Of a stretch of DNA of 64,000 nt, positions 25,811-34,655 are shown one piece after another. Each line of letters starts with the position of its first letter. Position 1 is the first letter of the stretch. The stretch spans positions 930,001-994,000 of the forward strand of contig JAILWQ010000001.1 in the NCBI GenBank assembly GCA_025698865.1. The letters are read 5' to 3'. Made by a program: the position numbers and the translations under genes. The notes under the pieces were generated by a model that searched no databases, was not told the origin of the DNA, and saw nothing but the letters and a program-made list of their open reading frames with translations. This stretch comes from Erythrobacter sp. GTDB lineage: Bacteria > Pseudomonadota > Alphaproteobacteria > Sphingomonadales > Sphingomonadaceae.

Positions 25811-27196
25811 TCAGGCGCGGATCGCAGCCGGCTGATACTCGGCGTAATCGCCGATCAGGTCGGACAGACAGCGTTCGGCCACCGGCTCGCTCAGCAGGAA
25901 GCCCTGGATGAACTGGCATCCCTCTCGGCGCAGGATCTCGCGCTGTTCGGGCAGTTCCACGCCTTCGGCAAGCGTGACCATGCCCAGCGCTTCCGCCAGA
26001 GTGGTGATCGCCCGGATCACGGCGTGGGCGTTGCCCTCTTCTGTCAGGTCGCGCACGAAACTGCGGTCGATCTTGACCTTGTCGAAGGGAAAGCTGCGCA
26101 GATAGCTGAGCGAGGAATAGCCCGTGCCGAAATCGTCGAGGGCGATCTTCACGCCGAGATCGCGCAGGCCGTGAAGCGCGCCCAGCGTCTTCTCGACATT
26201 GGTGATAAAAACGCTTTCCGTGATCTCGAGCTCGAGCCGGCTTGGCGAGAGGCCCGAGCGACCGAGCGCCTGAAGGACCGTGGAGGATAGGCCGGACGAG
26301 ACGAACTGCCTCGGCGAGATGTTGACCGCGACGGTGAGGTCGTCCGGCCACCGGGTCGCGGCACGGCAGGCCTCGTGAAGGACCCATTCGCCGATCGGCA
26401 CGATCAGCCCGGTCTCTTCGGCCAGTGGAATGAACTCCGCGGGACCGATCATGCCGCGCCTGGGATGCGGCCAGCGGATCAGCGCCTCGAAACCTTCGAG
26501 GCGATCGTCGCGGAGATTGTAGAGCGGCTGGAAATAGAGCTCGAACCCGCCATCGCGGATCGCGGTGCGCAGATCGAGTTCCATCTCGCGCCGCATCCGC
26601 GCCTGTTCGTCCAGCGCGGGTTCGAAGAAATGATGGCCGGCCTTGCCGTCGTGCTTCGAGCGATAGAGCGCGAGATCGGCGTTTTTCATCAGCGTGACCC
26701 CGTCCTCGCCGTCGCCGGGCGCAATAGCGATCCCGATGCTGGCCGAGGCTTCGATCGTCTGTCCATCGATGACGATCGCCCGCCCGAAACAGGCCTGCAT
26801 TTCGTCGGCGAGGGCGGCGAGATTGGCCTCCGGTTCGATCCCGTCGATCAGAATTGCGAATTCGTCGCCGCCGAGCCGCGCGATCTGCGCATCCGGCAGG
26901 CGCTCGCCCAGGTGCTCGGCGGTCTGGCGCAGCAGCGAATCGCCCGCCGGATGGCCGAGCGTGTCGTTGACCAGCTTGAAATCGTCGAGATCGACATAGG
27001 CGACGAGCAGCTGCTCGCCGTCCTTCCGGCGCGCCAGCGCGCGAGACAGCTGTTCGACGAAGAGCTTGCGGTTGGGCAGACCGGTCAGCCCGTCATGCAG
27101 GCCGACATGGACGATCTGCCGCTCGCGCTCCTCGATCGCGCCGACCATCGCTTGGAAATTCGCGGACAGCCGGCCGACCTCGTCCGTGGTTTTCAC
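25811..27196 (-). CDS. GGDEF-EAL cyclic-di-GMP enzyme, lacking its N-terminal sensor (5' truncated)
   Basis: Bifunctional diguanylate cyclase/phosphodiesterase-type protein. From GTG at 27196, 461 residues are visible: the end of a HAMP domain (KTTDEVGRLSANFQAM), a GGDEF domain with intact RLGGDEFAI (c-di-GMP synthesis), and an EAL domain with FEALIRW, DDFGTGYSSL and KIDRSF (c-di-GMP hydrolysis). Reading upstream in the same frame to 27316 gives a membrane helix and HAMP start (AVIALGFRVAGSITGPLSRL), after which the frame ends at an in-frame stop and the DNA becomes a different gene. The periplasmic sensor, first membrane helix and promoter are therefore missing. It may be a pseudogene, or be expressed as a soluble remnant from 27196. 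Confidence 0.8.
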   Translation of the reverse strand: MKTTDEVGRLSANFQAMVGAIEERERQIVHVGLHDGLTGLPNRKLFVEQLSRALARRKDGEQLLVAYVDLDDFKLVNDTLGHPAGDSLLRQTAEHLGERLPDAQIARLGGDEFAILIDGIEPEANLAALADEMQACFGRAIVIDGQTIEASASIGIAIAPGDGEDGVTLMKNADLALYRSKHDGKAGHHFFEPALDEQARMRREMELDLRTAIRDGGFELYFQPLYNLRDDRLEGFEALIRWPHPRRGMIGPAEFIPLAEETGLIVPIGEWVLHEACRAATRWPDDLTVAVNISPRQFVSSGLSSTVLQALGRSGLSPSRLELEITESVFITNVEKTLGALHGLRDLGVKIALDDFGTGYSSLSYLRSFPFDKVKIDRSFVRDLTEEGNAHAVIRAITTLAEALGMVTLAEGVELPEQREILRREGCQFIQGFLLSEPVAERCLSDLIGDYAEYQPAAIRA

Positions 27197-27296
27197 TTCG
27201 AGCGAGACCGCCTCGCCCCGGGCGAAAGCGCGAACGGCGGCGTCGAGGCGGCTGAGCGGCCCGGTGATCGATCCCGCTACCCGGAAGCCGAGCGCG

Positions 27297-27316
27297 ATGA
27301 CCGCTGCTTCCGCAGA
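27297..27316. other. Apparent junction joining two 5'-truncated divergent genes
   Basis: Left of this point the minus strand encodes the HAMP/membrane part of a GGDEF-EAL protein; right of it the plus strand encodes the middle of a DUF3034 protein. Neither coding sequence continues across: the DUF3034 frame meets TGA at 27298-27300 and the GGDEF-EAL frame meets a stop at 27317-27319. Both genes thus lose their 5' halves here. A deletion in the genome or a false join in the assembly would each explain it. Confidence 0.7.
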
Positions 27317-27759
27317 TCAGCCTCGGCATCCAGCACAAGCGCAGCCGCAACGATGCCGTCGTCACCGCGCTCGGCGCCGCGGAGGTGGAAGGCACGGACT
27401 TCTACGTTTCCGCGACCAAGCTGGTCCTTTCGCACAGTCTGCTTGCCAGCGGCACGCTGCGCCTGACCAAGGCCAACCAGAACGGCCTGCTCGGTTTCGG
27501 CAGCGCCGCCCAGCCCGATTACGGGCTCCAGTTCGAAGGCTCGCTCGCCTACCAGCTCTCCCGCCGCTTCGCCGTGGGCGCGGAATACCGCAGCAAGCCC
27601 GACAATCTCGGCCTCGGCGAGGATGACTGGATGGATGTGTTCGCGGCCTATGCGCCGACGGATTTTCTCACGCTCACCGCCGCCTATGCCGATCTCGGCT
27701 CGATCGCGACCTTCGGGGACCAGCGCGGGGCCTTCCTCCAGGCTCAGCTCGCATTCTAG
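27301..27759 (+). pseudogene. DUF3034 family outer-membrane-like protein, N-terminal half missing
   Basis: The readable frame (153 codons) begins LLPQISLGIQHKR and continues TDFYVSATKLVLSHSLL, LRLTKANQNGLLGF, FAVGAEYRSKPDNLG and AYADLGSIA, ending in F. This is the C-terminal half of DUF3034 proteins, which are normally about 280 residues, start with a signal peptide and look like beta-strand-rich outer-membrane proteins. The signal peptide and first half are absent, and an in-frame stop lies immediately upstream (27298-27300). A GTG at 27385 could start a 124-residue fragment, but it would not be exported. The stop is 11 bases before the hemoglobin gene, as expected for a once-intact operon. 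Confidence 0.75.
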
Positions 27760-27770
27760 GATATCTGCCG

Positions 27771-28301
27771 ATGCTTCTTCTCGCCGCGCCCGCAATCCTG
27801 TTGCTTCAGCAGACGCCTCCCGAAACCGTCGACTGGGATGCCGAATTCGGGGTCGAGGCGGAGGAGCCCGACCCTTTGACGGGGGAGCTTCCGGTTGAAC
27901 CGTACGAGCACAGCAACGCCAATGCCGGGGCCGCGCCTTTTGCCGGGGAACGCATGGCCCAGCTGTTCAACGGGCAGGCGGGCATTCGCCGCATCGCCGA
28001 CCGCCTGGTCGATCTAAACCAGGCCGATCCGCGCATCGCGGCGATCTTCGCCGGCCACGACATGGTTCGCCTGCGCCGCACCCTGTTCGAGCAGTTTTGC
28101 TTCATTCTCAACGCCGGTTGCGACTACACCGGCCGCGACATGCGCTCGTCCCACCAAGGGCTCGGCTCTCGCAAGGGCGACATGAACGCGCTGGTCGAGA
28201 ACCTTCAGATGGCCATGCACGAGGAGGGTGTGCCCTTTGCCGCGCAGAACCGGTTTCTCGCCAGGCTCGCCCCGATGTCGGGCGACGTGATCGAAAGATA
28301 G
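27771..28301 (+). CDS. Exported group 1 truncated hemoglobin-like protein
   Basis: A 176-residue protein with an N-terminal hydrophobic signal-like segment (LLLAAPAILLLQQTPP), an acidic linker, and a C-terminal globin domain: RIADRLVDLNQADPRIAAIFAGHD, LFEQFCFILNAGCDYTGRDM, then SSHQGLGSRKGDMNALVENL, where the His of HQGL is at the expected proximal (F8) heme ligand position, and GVPFAAQNRFLARLAPM. Group 1 truncated hemoglobins bind O2 or NO; an exported one is atypical. It follows the truncated DUF3034 gene by 11 bases. Whether it still has a promoter is uncertain because the upstream gene's 5' part is lost. Confidence 0.8.
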   Translation: MLLLAAPAILLLQQTPPETVDWDAEFGVEAEEPDPLTGELPVEPYEHSNANAGAAPFAGERMAQLFNGQAGIRRIADRLVDLNQADPRIAAIFAGHDMVRLRRTLFEQFCFILNAGCDYTGRDMRSSHQGLGSRKGDMNALVENLQMAMHEEGVPFAAQNRFLARLAPMSGDVIER

Positions 28302-28367
28302 GGCTTTACAGCCATCGCCCCAGCCACCACCCCCGCCCCTCTGGATTGGCTGGAAGGACCGGGCGCC

Positions 28368-29255
28368 ATGAGCGGCGATGAATGGGTGATCGGGATCGTC
28401 GGCGGGTCGGGCCTCTACGCCATCGACGCGCTCGAGGATGCGCAGTGGATCGCGGTCACATCACCCTGGGGCGAGCCGTCGGACGAGATCCTGTGCGGCC
28501 GCATCGGTCAGGTGCAGGTCCGCTTCCTCCCCCGCCACGGACGCGGACACCGCATCCTTCCCGGCAAGCTGAACGCGCGCGCCAATATCGATGCCCTGAA
28601 GCGCGCGGGGGCGACCGACATTCTCGCAATCAGCACCGTCGGCTCGCTCAACGAGGAACTTCCGCCGGGCCGCTTCGTCGCGGTCGACCAGTTCATCGAC
28701 CAGACGAAAGGGCGCGCCTCCTCCTTCTTCGACACCGGCTTCGTCGCGCATGTCTCGATGGGCGATCCCGTCTGTCCGCGCCTGTCGCGCTTCGCGGTCG
28801 AGGCGGTGCGGGCAGCGGGCGGCGAGGCGAGCGAGGGGGCGACCTATCTCGCCATGGAAGGTCCGCAATTCTCCACCCGCGCCGAAAGCAGGCTTTACCG
28901 CAGTTGGGGCGCCGACGTGATCGGCATGACCGGAATGCCCGAGGCGAAGCTCGCCCGCGAGGCCGAGCTGCCCTACGCCCTGCTCGCCGTGGTCACCGAC
29001 TGGGACAGCTGGCGCGACAGCGAGGCCGCCGTCGATGTCGGCGAGATCATCGCGCAGATGGACACCAACGGGGCTCTTGCACGCAGGGCGGTGGAAGCGT
29101 TCTGCGAGGCGCTGCCCGCCAACCGCACCCCCTCTCCGATCGACATCGCGCTCGACGATGCGGTCATCACCAACCCCGGCATGTTCGACCGCGAACTGGT
29201 CGCCCGGCTCGATCGGGTCGCGGGCCGTCTCTTCGCCCGGAACGGCAAGGGCTGA
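28368..29255 (+). CDS. mtnP: S-methyl-5'-thioadenosine phosphorylase
   Basis: Cleaves 5'-methylthioadenosine with phosphate to adenine and 5-methylthioribose-1-phosphate, recycling the by-product of polyamine synthesis. It is 295 residues. Family signatures visible: IGIVGGSGLYAI (phosphate loop) near the start, LPRHGRGHRILPGKLNARAN, GPQFSTRAESRLYRSWGADVIGMT (base and ribose binding) and a PNP-like tail. Closest alternative is a purine nucleoside phosphorylase, but RHGRGH and MEGPQFSTRAES favour MTAP. It is the first of three genes on the same strand; its stop is 1 base before the glpD start. Confidence 0.94.
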   Translation: MSGDEWVIGIVGGSGLYAIDALEDAQWIAVTSPWGEPSDEILCGRIGQVQVRFLPRHGRGHRILPGKLNARANIDALKRAGATDILAISTVGSLNEELPPGRFVAVDQFIDQTKGRASSFFDTGFVAHVSMGDPVCPRLSRFAVEAVRAAGGEASEGATYLAMEGPQFSTRAESRLYRSWGADVIGMTGMPEAKLAREAELPYALLAVVTDWDSWRDSEAAVDVGEIIAQMDTNGALARRAVEAFCEALPANRTPSPIDIALDDAVITNPGMFDRELVARLDRVAGRLFARNGKG

Positions 29256-29256
29256 G

Positions 29257-30726
29257 ATGATCGACCTGCTGGTCGTCGGTGGAGGGATCAACGGCGCGGG
29301 AATCGCACGCGATGCCGCGGGCCGGGGATTGCAGGTGACCCTGTGCGAGAAGGACGATCTCGCCTCTCACACCTCGTCCGCCAGCACCAAGCTGATCCAC
29401 GGCGGACTGCGCTATCTCGAGCAGTTCGAGTTCCGGCTGGTGCGCGAATCGCTGCGCGAGCGCGAGGTCCTGCTGGCCGCCGCACCGCATATCATCTGGC
29501 CGCTGCGCTTCGTGCTGCCGGTCGACGAGGGGATGCGCCCGGCCTGGATGCTGCGGCTCGGGCTGGCGCTCTACGACCAGCTCGGCGGCCGCTCGTCCCT
29601 GCCCGGCACACGGCCGGTCGACCTGCGCCAGCCGCCTCACCGCACCGTCCTCGACGACCGGCTGAAGCGGGGCTTCGAATATTCGGACTGCTGGGTAGAG
29701 GATGCCCGCCTGGTTGCCCTCGCCGCCGTAGACGCGCGCGAGCGGGGCGCAAACGTCCTGACACGCACCGAATGCATCGGACTGGAACGGCGCGGCGATC
29801 GCTGGCGCGCGCGGCTGAGGAATGCGGAGGGCGAATGGATCGTTGAGGCCCGCGCTCTCGCCAACGCGGCCGGTCCGTGGGTGGACCGTCTGGCGAAGAT
29901 GGCGCTCGGCAGCGGCACACCCGCACGCCTGCGCCTTGTCAAGGGCAGCCACATCATCGTTCCGCGCCAATATCCGGGCGACCACGCCTATATCTTCCAG
30001 CAGGGTGACGGGCGGATCGTCTTCGCCATTCCCTACGAGCGGGATTTCACTCTGATCGGGACGACCGACACTCCGTTCGACGGCGATCCCGGCAGCGTGG
30101 CGATCTCCGACGAGGAACGCGCCTATCTGCGCGAGGCGGCCGGGCGCTATTTCCGCAAACCCATTACAGCGGACCAGATCGTCCACAGCTACAGCGGTGT
30201 CCGCCCGCTCTACGAGGACAATTCGGCGCGCAACTCCACGGTTACGCGCGATTATGCCTTCGAGCTCGATGCCGATGGTGGCGCGCCGATCCTGTCGGTC
30301 TATGGCGGGAAGCTGACGACCTTCCGCAAGCTGGCGGAACATGCCCTCGCCCGGCTCTCGGCGCATCTGCCCATGGGCGGCGAATGGACTCGCGAGGCGC
30401 CGCTTCCCGGCGGCGAGATGGACGATTTCGCGCAATTCCTTGGTCAGGCGGCAAGCTGCTATCCTTGGCTACCCGACACGATGCTCGTTCGGCTCGCCCG
30501 CGCCTACGGCACGAGGATCGGGGCGCTGCTGGGCGATGCCGGATCGCTTGAAGATCTGGGCGAATGTTTCGGCGGCGATCTCTACGAGGCCGAGCTGCGC
30601 TATCTGATGCGCGAGGAATTCGCCCGCGATTCCGAAGATGTCCTCTGGCGCCGCAGCAAGCTCGGCCTGCATCTCCCGGCTGCGAGCCGGGAGCGGGTGC
30701 GCGCGTGGATGAGCGACAAAGGTTGA
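29257..30726 (+). CDS. glpD: Aerobic glycerol-3-phosphate dehydrogenase
   Basis: Membrane-associated flavoenzyme that oxidises glycerol-3-phosphate to dihydroxyacetone phosphate and feeds electrons to quinone. It is 489 residues. The FAD dinucleotide fold is LLVVGGGINGAGIARDAAGRG at the start, then SASTKLIHGGLRYLEQFEF, RLVKGSHII, IGTTDTPFDGD, YSGVRPLYED and YGGKLTTFRKLAEHAL, all strong GlpD marks. ATG 29257 follows the mtnP stop by 1 base, so the two are probably coupled. No glycerol kinase or facilitator is adjacent. Confidence 0.96.
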   Translation: MIDLLVVGGGINGAGIARDAAGRGLQVTLCEKDDLASHTSSASTKLIHGGLRYLEQFEFRLVRESLREREVLLAAAPHIIWPLRFVLPVDEGMRPAWMLRLGLALYDQLGGRSSLPGTRPVDLRQPPHRTVLDDRLKRGFEYSDCWVEDARLVALAAVDARERGANVLTRTECIGLERRGDRWRARLRNAEGEWIVEARALANAAGPWVDRLAKMALGSGTPARLRLVKGSHIIVPRQYPGDHAYIFQQGDGRIVFAIPYERDFTLIGTTDTPFDGDPGSVAISDEERAYLREAAGRYFRKPITADQIVHSYSGVRPLYEDNSARNSTVTRDYAFELDADGGAPILSVYGGKLTTFRKLAEHALARLSAHLPMGGEWTREAPLPGGEMDDFAQFLGQAASCYPWLPDTMLVRLARAYGTRIGALLGDAGSLEDLGECFGGDLYEAELRYLMREEFARDSEDVLWRRSKLGLHLPAASRERVRAWMSDKG

Positions 30727-30758
30727 ACGCCGCCGGTTGCCGGTCCAAGGCGCGCGCC

Positions 30759-33700
30759 ATGGCCACCGCTGTTTCCGATTCCCGCCCCGCACCCGCGATC
30801 CTCGATCGCCGCGCCGTCCGCCTTGCCTATCGCGAGGAAGAGGAAAAATGCGTGGCCGAACGCCTCTCGCAGGCGCGCCTCGCCTCGCGCGCGCATGACG
30901 AGGCCTCCGCACTGGCCGTGCGCCTGATCGAGGGCGCGCGGCGGCGCAAGGCGAGCGGGCTCGACGCCTTCCTCCAGCAATTCGGCCTCGCGACCGAAGA
31001 GGGCATCGCGCTGATGTGCCTCGCCGAAGCCCTGCTGCGCGTGCCCGACAGCCACACCGCCGACGCGCTGATCCGCGACAAGCTGGCCGATATCGACTGG
31101 TCGGAGCATCTGGGCGAAAGCTCCTCCACCTTCGTCAACGCGGCGACCTTCTCGCTTATGCTGACGGGCGAGGTGCTGGAACGCCCCGGCCCCAATCGCC
31201 GTCCGCTGGAAAAGACGCTCCGCGGCACCATCAACCGGCTCGGCGAACCGGTGGTCCGCAAGGCGACGCTGCAGGCGATGAAGATCCTTGGCGGCCAGTT
31301 CGTGTTCGGGCGCAATATCGAGGAAGCGCTCAAGCGCGCATCGCCCGAACGGGCGCGCGGCCTGACGCACAGCTTCGACATGCTCGGCGAAGCGGCGATG
31401 ACCTTCGAGGACGCCGAACGCTATCGCAAGGCCTATGGCAGCGCGATCGAGCGGCTGTCGCGCGAGGCGCGCGGCGGGGTCGGGGATTCGCCCGGCATTT
31501 CGGTGAAGCTGTCGGCGCTGCACCCCAAATACACCTTCCTCCACCAGCGCGAGGCCGTGGCGGCGCTCGTCCCGATCGTGCGCGAGCTGGCCATCAAGGC
31601 GCGCGATGCCGACATCCACTTCACCATCGATGCGGAAGAGGCCGATCGGCTCGAACCCTCGATGGACATTCTCGAGGAGCTGGTCGCCGATGACGAGCTG
31701 TTCGCCAACGGCACCGCACAGGGCTGGACCGGCTTCGGTCTCGCCATCCAGGCCTATCAGAAGCGCTCGGCCCCGCTGTGCGACTGGGTCGCCAAACTCG
31801 CCCGGCGGCATGGCCGCAAGCTCTTCGTCCGGCTGGTGAAGGGTGCCTACTGGGACACGGAGATCAAGCTCAGCCAGGTTGGCGGCTACACCGATTTCCC
31901 GGTTTTCACCCGCAAGGTCGCGACAGACGTGTCCTATCTTGCCTGCGCGGCGAAGCTGATCGAGGCGGGCGACGCGATCTATCCGGCTTTCGCCACGCAC
32001 AATGCGTACACGGTCGGCGCGATCAAGACGCTCGCGGCGCGCAACAACACGGCGTTCGAGTTTCAGCGTCTGCACGGCATGGGCGAGGACATTTACGACG
32101 CGCTCGCGCAGGTCGAGGGCAATTCCCGCACCCCCGTCCGCATCTATGCGCCGGTCGGAACGCACAAGGACCTGCTCGCCTATCTGGTGCGCCGACTGCT
32201 GGAAAACGGCGCGAATTCGAGCTTCGTCAACCGCATGGCCGATGCCGACATTCCGGCCTCGGACCTCGCGACCGATCCGGTGGAAGAACTCGCCGCGCTT
32301 CGTCCCAAGCGCAATCCCGACATTCCGCTTCCCGGCGACATCTTCCCCAACCGCTCGAATTCGGCTGGGGTCGACCTGTCCGATCCGCTCGTGCGCGAAC
32401 CACTGGAAAAGCGGCTGGAGGAACTGCGCGGTCGCCACTGGAACGCCGCGCCCACCCTGTCCTACGGCAATCCCGGTGAAATGGCGCCGATCACGCAGCC
32501 GCAGGACCTCTCGCACGAAGTCGGCACGCGCCGTGACGCGAACGAGGACGAGGTCCGGATCGCCATCGGCCGGGCGCAGGCGATCCAGCCGGGCTGGAAC
32601 GCGCTGGGCGGCGAGAAACGCGCCCTGCTGCTGGAAGCGGCGGCGGATGCGTTTGAGGCGAACACCGCCGAGATCCTTTCGCTCTGCCAGCGCGAGGCGG
32701 GCAAGACGTTGCCCGACGCGGTACTCGAACTGCGCGAGGCGGTCGATTTCCTGCGCTTCTACGCGAACGAGGCGCGCAGGCTCTTCACCGGCGCCTTCGC
32801 CCTTCCCGGCCCGACCGGCGAGGAGAACCGGCTGACCTTCAACGGGCGCGGCGTGTTCGCCACGATCAGCCCGTGGAACTTCCCGCTGGCGATCTTCATC
32901 GGCCCCGCCGCCGCTGCCTTGGCCGCGGGCAACACGGTCGTCGCCAAGCCCGCCGAACAGACGCCGCTGATCGCTGCGCTCGCCGTCCGTCTTTGCCATG
33001 AGGCCGGCATTCCCGAAGAGGTGTTCCAGCTTCTTCCCGGCGCGGGCGAGGTCGGCCAGTTCATCACCTCCGACCCGCGCCTCGCCGGAGTTGCCTTCAC
33101 CGGATCGACCGGAACCGCGCAGGCGATCAATCGCACGCTCGCCGCGCGTGATGGGGCCATCGCGACCTTCATCGCCGAGACGGGCGGCCAGAACGCGATG
33201 ATCGTCGACAGTTCGGCCCTGCCCGAACAGGTCACCCGCGATGTCGTCGCCAGCGCTTTCCAGAGCGCGGGCCAACGCTGCTCCGCCCTGCGGATGCTCT
33301 ATGTCCAGGACGATGTGGCCGACGAGATGCTGCGGATGATCCGCGGCGCCTTCGAAGCGCTGCATGTCGGCGATCCCGAAGACCTCGCCACTGATGTCGG
33401 CCCGGTGATCGATCCCGACGCCAAGGCCGCGCTCGAGCGACACGTGGCCCGGCGCGAGAAGAACGGCCGTTCCGTGTGGCGGCGCGAACTGCCGCACTCC
33501 ACCATCAAGGGCTGCTTCGTCGCGCCGACGATCATCGAAATGGATTCCATCCTCGATTTGAAGCGCGAGAATTTCGGACCGGTTCTGCATGTCGCCCGCT
33601 TCCCCGGGCACCAGCTCGAACAGGTGATGGAGGACATCAATTCGGTCGGCTACGGCCTCACCCTCGGGCTGCACAGCCGGATCAATTCCACCCGACGCCT

Positions 33701-33911
33701 GGTCGAGAGCATGGCCCGGGTCGGCAATTTCTACGTCAACCGCAACCAGATCGGCGCGGTGGTCGAAAGCCAGCCCTTCGGCGGAGAAGGCCTGTCCGGC
33801 ACCGGCCCCAAGGCGGGCGGCCCGAACTACGTGATGCGGTTCGCGACCGAGCGCGTGGTCTGCATCGACACGACGGCGGCCGGGGGGAATGCGAGCCTGC
33901 TGGCGAGCTAA
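30759..33911 (+). CDS. putA: Bifunctional proline dehydrogenase / glutamate-semialdehyde dehydrogenase (PutA)
   Basis: Converts proline to glutamate in two steps: FAD-dependent proline oxidation, then NAD-dependent oxidation of glutamate-semialdehyde with channelling of the intermediate. It is 1050 residues. The PRODH barrel shows VKLSALHPKY (near 248), FTIDAEEADRLEPSMD and RLVKGAYWDTEIK; the ALDH part shows ISPWNFPLAIFIG, VAFTGSTGTAQAI, AETGGQNAMIVD and catalytic Cys841 in GQRCSALR. No N-terminal ribbon-helix-helix DNA-binding domain is seen, so unlike E. coli PutA it should not repress its own operon. ATG 30759 lies 32 bases after glpD. The 3' end overlaps the convergent tetR-like gene by 4 bases. 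Confidence 0.95.
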   Translation: MATAVSDSRPAPAILDRRAVRLAYREEEEKCVAERLSQARLASRAHDEASALAVRLIEGARRRKASGLDAFLQQFGLATEEGIALMCLAEALLRVPDSHTADALIRDKLADIDWSEHLGESSSTFVNAATFSLMLTGEVLERPGPNRRPLEKTLRGTINRLGEPVVRKATLQAMKILGGQFVFGRNIEEALKRASPERARGLTHSFDMLGEAAMTFEDAERYRKAYGSAIERLSREARGGVGDSPGISVKLSALHPKYTFLHQREAVAALVPIVRELAIKARDADIHFTIDAEEADRLEPSMDILEELVADDELFANGTAQGWTGFGLAIQAYQKRSAPLCDWVAKLARRHGRKLFVRLVKGAYWDTEIKLSQVGGYTDFPVFTRKVATDVSYLACAAKLIEAGDAIYPAFATHNAYTVGAIKTLAARNNTAFEFQRLHGMGEDIYDALAQVEGNSRTPVRIYAPVGTHKDLLAYLVRRLLENGANSSFVNRMADADIPASDLATDPVEELAALRPKRNPDIPLPGDIFPNRSNSAGVDLSDPLVREPLEKRLEELRGRHWNAAPTLSYGNPGEMAPITQPQDLSHEVGTRRDANEDEVRIAIGRAQAIQPGWNALGGEKRALLLEAAADAFEANTAEILSLCQREAGKTLPDAVLELREAVDFLRFYANEARRLFTGAFALPGPTGEENRLTFNGRGVFATISPWNFPLAIFIGPAAAALAAGNTVVAKPAEQTPLIAALAVRLCHEAGIPEEVFQLLPGAGEVGQFITSDPRLAGVAFTGSTGTAQAINRTLAARDGAIATFIAETGGQNAMIVDSSALPEQVTRDVVASAFQSAGQRCSALRMLYVQDDVADEMLRMIRGAFEALHVGDPEDLATDVGPVIDPDAKAALERHVARREKNGRSVWRRELPHSTIKGCFVAPTIIEMDSILDLKRENFGPVLHVARFPGHQLEQVMEDINSVGYGLTLGLHSRINSTRRLVESMARVGNFYVNRNQIGAVVESQPFGGEGLSGTGPKAGGPNYVMRFATERVVCIDTTAAGGNASLLAS

Positions 33912-34507
33912 CGCGCGGCGATCCCCTCGCGCAGAAGCGCTTCGGCGGCCGCGGCGATCTCCTCGATCGTGCGCGAAGTATCCCACACGCCGAAGCGCAG
34001 GCCGAGAAACACGTTCATGCCCATGATGGCCCAGGCGCGGATCTCATTGTCGCCCGGCGTGACGACTCCTGCTGCCACGCTCTCGTCGAGCCTTGCCGCG
34101 ATGCGCTCCGCCGCGCCGGTGTAATGCTGGCGGTAGCTCGCCGGATCGGCGAATTCCGCCTCGTCGATGATGCGGTAGATTTCCTTGTGGTCGCGGGCGA
34201 AGGCGAGGAAGGCCGCCAGCGCCTCGCCCTCGCGCACCGTCCCGTTGCTGTCGTGCGACATTCCGGCGGTGGCAGCGCGGGCGACATGCTGGCTCATGTC
34301 TCCGACAAGCGCGGAATAGATCGCCTCCTTGCTGTCGAAATAGGTGTAGAAGGTGCCGAGCGCCGTGCCGGCCTGGCGGGTGATGCCGCTGATCGAAGCC
34401 TCGTGAAAGCCGCGCTCGCCGAACTCCCTGGCCGCCGCGTCGAGCAGCTTGCGCAAGGTCTCGCGCCCCCGTTCGGTGCGCGGTTCCTTGCCCGGACTTG
34501 CCGACAT
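33908..34507 (-). CDS. TetR/AcrR family transcriptional regulator
   Basis: A 199-residue one-component repressor. The N-terminal helix-turn-helix is ETLRKLLDAAAREFGERGFHEASISGI then AGTALGTFYTYFDSKEAIYSAL, the standard TetR DNA-binding region. The C-terminal ligand domain has IYRIIDEAEFADPASYRQHY, a pattern shared by many TetR proteins linked to lipid or hydrophobic ligand control; the ligand is unknown. ATG 34507 is backed by a good site (AGGGGAGA), so the longer upstream frame is rejected. It is divergent from a TonB-dependent receptor, the most likely target. Confidence 0.92.
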   Translation of the reverse strand: MSASPGKEPRTERGRETLRKLLDAAAREFGERGFHEASISGITRQAGTALGTFYTYFDSKEAIYSALVGDMSQHVARAATAGMSHDSNGTVREGEALAAFLAFARDHKEIYRIIDEAEFADPASYRQHYTGAAERIAARLDESVAAGVVTPGDNEIRAWAIMGMNVFLGLRFGVWDTSRTIEEIAAAAEALLREGIAAR

Positions 34508-34655
34508 CGCTCTCTCCCCTGTCCCGTGAAGTGGCCATTCGGACACATTTGGTAGGGACAGAATAACCACCGCGCAATTCTAAAGTTGAAAGGTGGTTCA
34601 TGTTTCAATAAAGCGGTCGGCAAGCGCTCGGATCAGGGCGCAGGAGGAGAGAGCC
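34508..34655. promoter_or_regulatory. Divergent promoter region with inverted repeats (tetR / TonB receptor)
   Basis: The 148-base gap contains an inverted repeat AACCACC (34565-34571) and GGTGGTT (34592-34598) with a 20-base spacer, and a second, TGTCCC (34520-34525) and GGGACA (34555-34560). A TTGAAA (34586-34591) could be a -35 for the receptor gene. These are candidate operators for the TetR protein; the assignment is untested. Confidence 0.4.

Noticed and set aside
30600-33986. Long open frame on the minus strand opposite putA
   Set aside because: putA motifs on the plus strand are unambiguous. The antisense frame has no domain and runs into the tetR gene in another frame.
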